Program-made: the position numbers and the translations under genes | Notes under the pieces: model-generated | The model's database searches: none | What the model was told of the DNA's origin: nothing | What the model saw: only the letters and a program-made list of their open reading frames with translations | Shown: positions 62,931-64,000 of the stretch, piece by piece | Position numbering within the stretch: the first letter of the stretch is position 1 | How the letters are laid out: each line of letters opens with the position of its first letter | Origin: an uncultured Mailhella sp. | GTDB taxonomy: Bacteria > Desulfobacterota > Desulfovibrionia > Desulfovibrionales > Desulfovibrionaceae | Reading direction: 5' to 3' | DNA length: 64,000 bases | Assembly: GCF_944324615.1 (NCBI RefSeq) | Contig: NZ_CALUWY010000001.1 | Location: 89,801 to 153,800, forward strand

Positions 62931-64000
62931 ATGCGTTACAACCTGGTCACCCTGTTCCCGGAATGGTTCGACTCGCCCCTTTCCAGCGGACTCATGGAAA
63001 AAGCGCGGGAAGCCGGGATCGTGGAATTTTCCTTCTTCAACCCGCGCGACAAGAGCACGGACCGCCATCACTCCGTGGACGACCGCCCCTACGGCGGCGG
63101 ACCGGGCATGGTGCTCATGCTCGACCCCCTGGTGCAGACGCTGCGCGCCCTTGCCCCCTGCAACGGCAGAAAGGGCAGGCTCATCGCGCTCACGCCCGCA
63201 GGCAGGCCCTTCACCCAGGCCCTTGCCCGGGAACTGGCGCAGGAAGAGGAGCTCACCCTTGTCTGCGGCCGCTACGAGGGTTTCGACGCACGCCTTTTCG
63301 AGCTTCTGCCGGTGGAACCGGTATGCGTGGGAGAAGCGGTGCTCAACGGCGGAGAAGCCGCGGCCCTTGCCGTCATCGAAGCCACGGCGCGCCTTCAGCC
63401 CGGATTCATGGGCAAGGATGAATCGGGAGACGAGGAAAGTTTCAGCAACGGCCTTCTGGAATACCCGCAGTACACAAGGCCGGAAAACTTCGAGGGACTT
63501 GAAGTTCCCGCCGTGCTTCAGGGGGGCAACCACGCCCTCATCGCCGCGTGGCGCAGGGATCAGTCGTTGCTTGCCACGGCAAAGCACAGGCCCGACCTGC
63601 TCGAACACGCCGTACTCACCCGTCACGACCGGGAAATCCTGCGGGCCGCTCCCCGCTTCCGTCCGGCGAAGAACCTCTTCGTGGCCCTTCTGCATCACCC
63701 CGTGCGATTAAAAGATCGGAAAACGGGCACAACATCTTTGACAAACCTCGATATTCACGATATAGCACGAATTTCCCGCACCTATGGGATCAGTGGATTC
63801 TTCGTGGTCACGCCGCTGAAGGATCAGCTCAGACTCTTGGCAACACTGCTCTCCCATTGGACGGAAGGGCCAGGACTGTCGTTCAATCCCGACAGGGCCG
63901 AAGCCCTTCGACTGGTCAGGCCTGAGGAATCTCTGGAAAGCGCGATTGCGACGTTGACAACCGATCGCGGCCTGCCGCCCTTTGTGGTCGGCACCAGTGC
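62931..64000 (+). CDS. trmD: TrmD tRNA (guanine-N1-)-methyltransferase fused to a second SPOUT-type RNA methyltransferase domain (partial)
   Basis: An open frame from ATG 62931 that runs beyond the window (357 codons seen, no stop). Residues about 1-240 are TrmD, which makes m1G37 in tRNA. The blocks are RYNLVTLFPEWF, VDDRPYGGGPGMVLMLDPLV, LVCGRYEGFDARL, GEAVLNGGEAAALAVIEA and LEYPQYTRPENFEGLEVPAV. From about residue 248 (NLFVALLHHPV, then LDIHDIARISRTYGI, FFVVTPLKDQ) it continues into a TM1570-like RNA-methyltransferase domain found fused to TrmD in Desulfovibrionaceae. From codon 259 (63705) the codon usage changes abruptly to A/T-ending and rare codons (TTA, ATA, CGA, ACA). The C-terminus is cut by the window. 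Confidence 0.93.
   Translation, partial: MRYNLVTLFPEWFDSPLSSGLMEKAREAGIVEFSFFNPRDKSTDRHHSVDDRPYGGGPGMVLMLDPLVQTLRALAPCNGRKGRLIALTPAGRPFTQALARELAQEEELTLVCGRYEGFDARLFELLPVEPVCVGEAVLNGGEAAALAVIEATARLQPGFMGKDESGDEESFSNGLLEYPQYTRPENFEGLEVPAVLQGGNHALIAAWRRDQSLLATAKHRPDLLEHAVLTRHDREILRAAPRFRPAKNLFVALLHHPVRLKDRKTGTTSLTNLDIHDIARISRTYGISGFFVVTPLKDQLRLLATLLSHWTEGPGLSFNPDRAEALRLVRPEESLESAIATLTTDRGLPPFVVGTS

Overview
The window is about 62% GC, densely coded bacterial chromosome with ordinary housekeeping genes and no insertion sequence, prophage, CRISPR array, tRNA or rRNA that I could see. Several traits point to the Desulfovibrionaceae (Desulfovibrio, Bilophila or Mailhella type): a TrmD carrying a C-terminal second RNA-methyltransferase domain, a giant glycogen synthase-phosphorylase fusion, a stand-alone formate-THF ligase, and a high density of TRAP transporters and Old Yellow Enzyme-type flavoproteins. 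The family assignment is inference; no species is claimed.

Layout. 1-3030: two small Pro/His-rich lipoproteins and an OmpR/EnvZ-type two-component pair. 3250-7905: ispH, murJ, a possible papain-like protein, and metK with a structured leader. 8000-10620: a YgaP-like rhodanese, then a singlet glycine riboswitch controlling an AGCS amino-acid:cation symporter. 10850-17555: valS, a BPL_N/GATase-like protein, a membrane-anchored XRE regulator, a small exported protein and a ferritin-like/VIT1 metal transporter.

17900-41900 is the accessory heart of the window. Module A has a LysR regulator divergent from an OYE/dienoyl-CoA-reductase-type enzyme, a DctP/DctQM TRAP transporter and an amidohydrolase-2 family protein. 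fhs and an EamA exporter sit between the modules. Module B is a co-directional run of about 10 kb: TAXI-TRAP permease and binding protein, OYE enzyme, amidohydrolase-2 protein, second OYE enzyme, PLP aminotransferase, HpcH/HpaI aldolase. It is preceded by a clear sigma-54 promoter and a perfect 12-bp inverted repeat, and faces a divergent AcoR-like sigma-54 activator. The two modules look like parallel uptake and catabolic systems for related, unidentified carboxylated substrates. Both amidohydrolases lack the usual metal-binding residues. This is the best candidate here for an undescribed pathway.

42470-51780: a second AGCS symporter, queH, tatA with a tandem-ACT protein, a HAD phosphatase, dksA, an NFACT (RqcH-like) protein, an AI-2E family permease, pncC and glk. 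52018-61041: a glycogen/alpha-glucan cluster (debranching enzyme, GT4 synthase-like enzyme, GH57 amylase, GT3 synthase fused to a GT35 phosphorylase), with glucokinase divergent from it. 61233-64000: an exported nitroreductase-like protein, then khpA-rimM-trmD. trmD runs off the window and changes codon usage sharply in its C-terminal domain.
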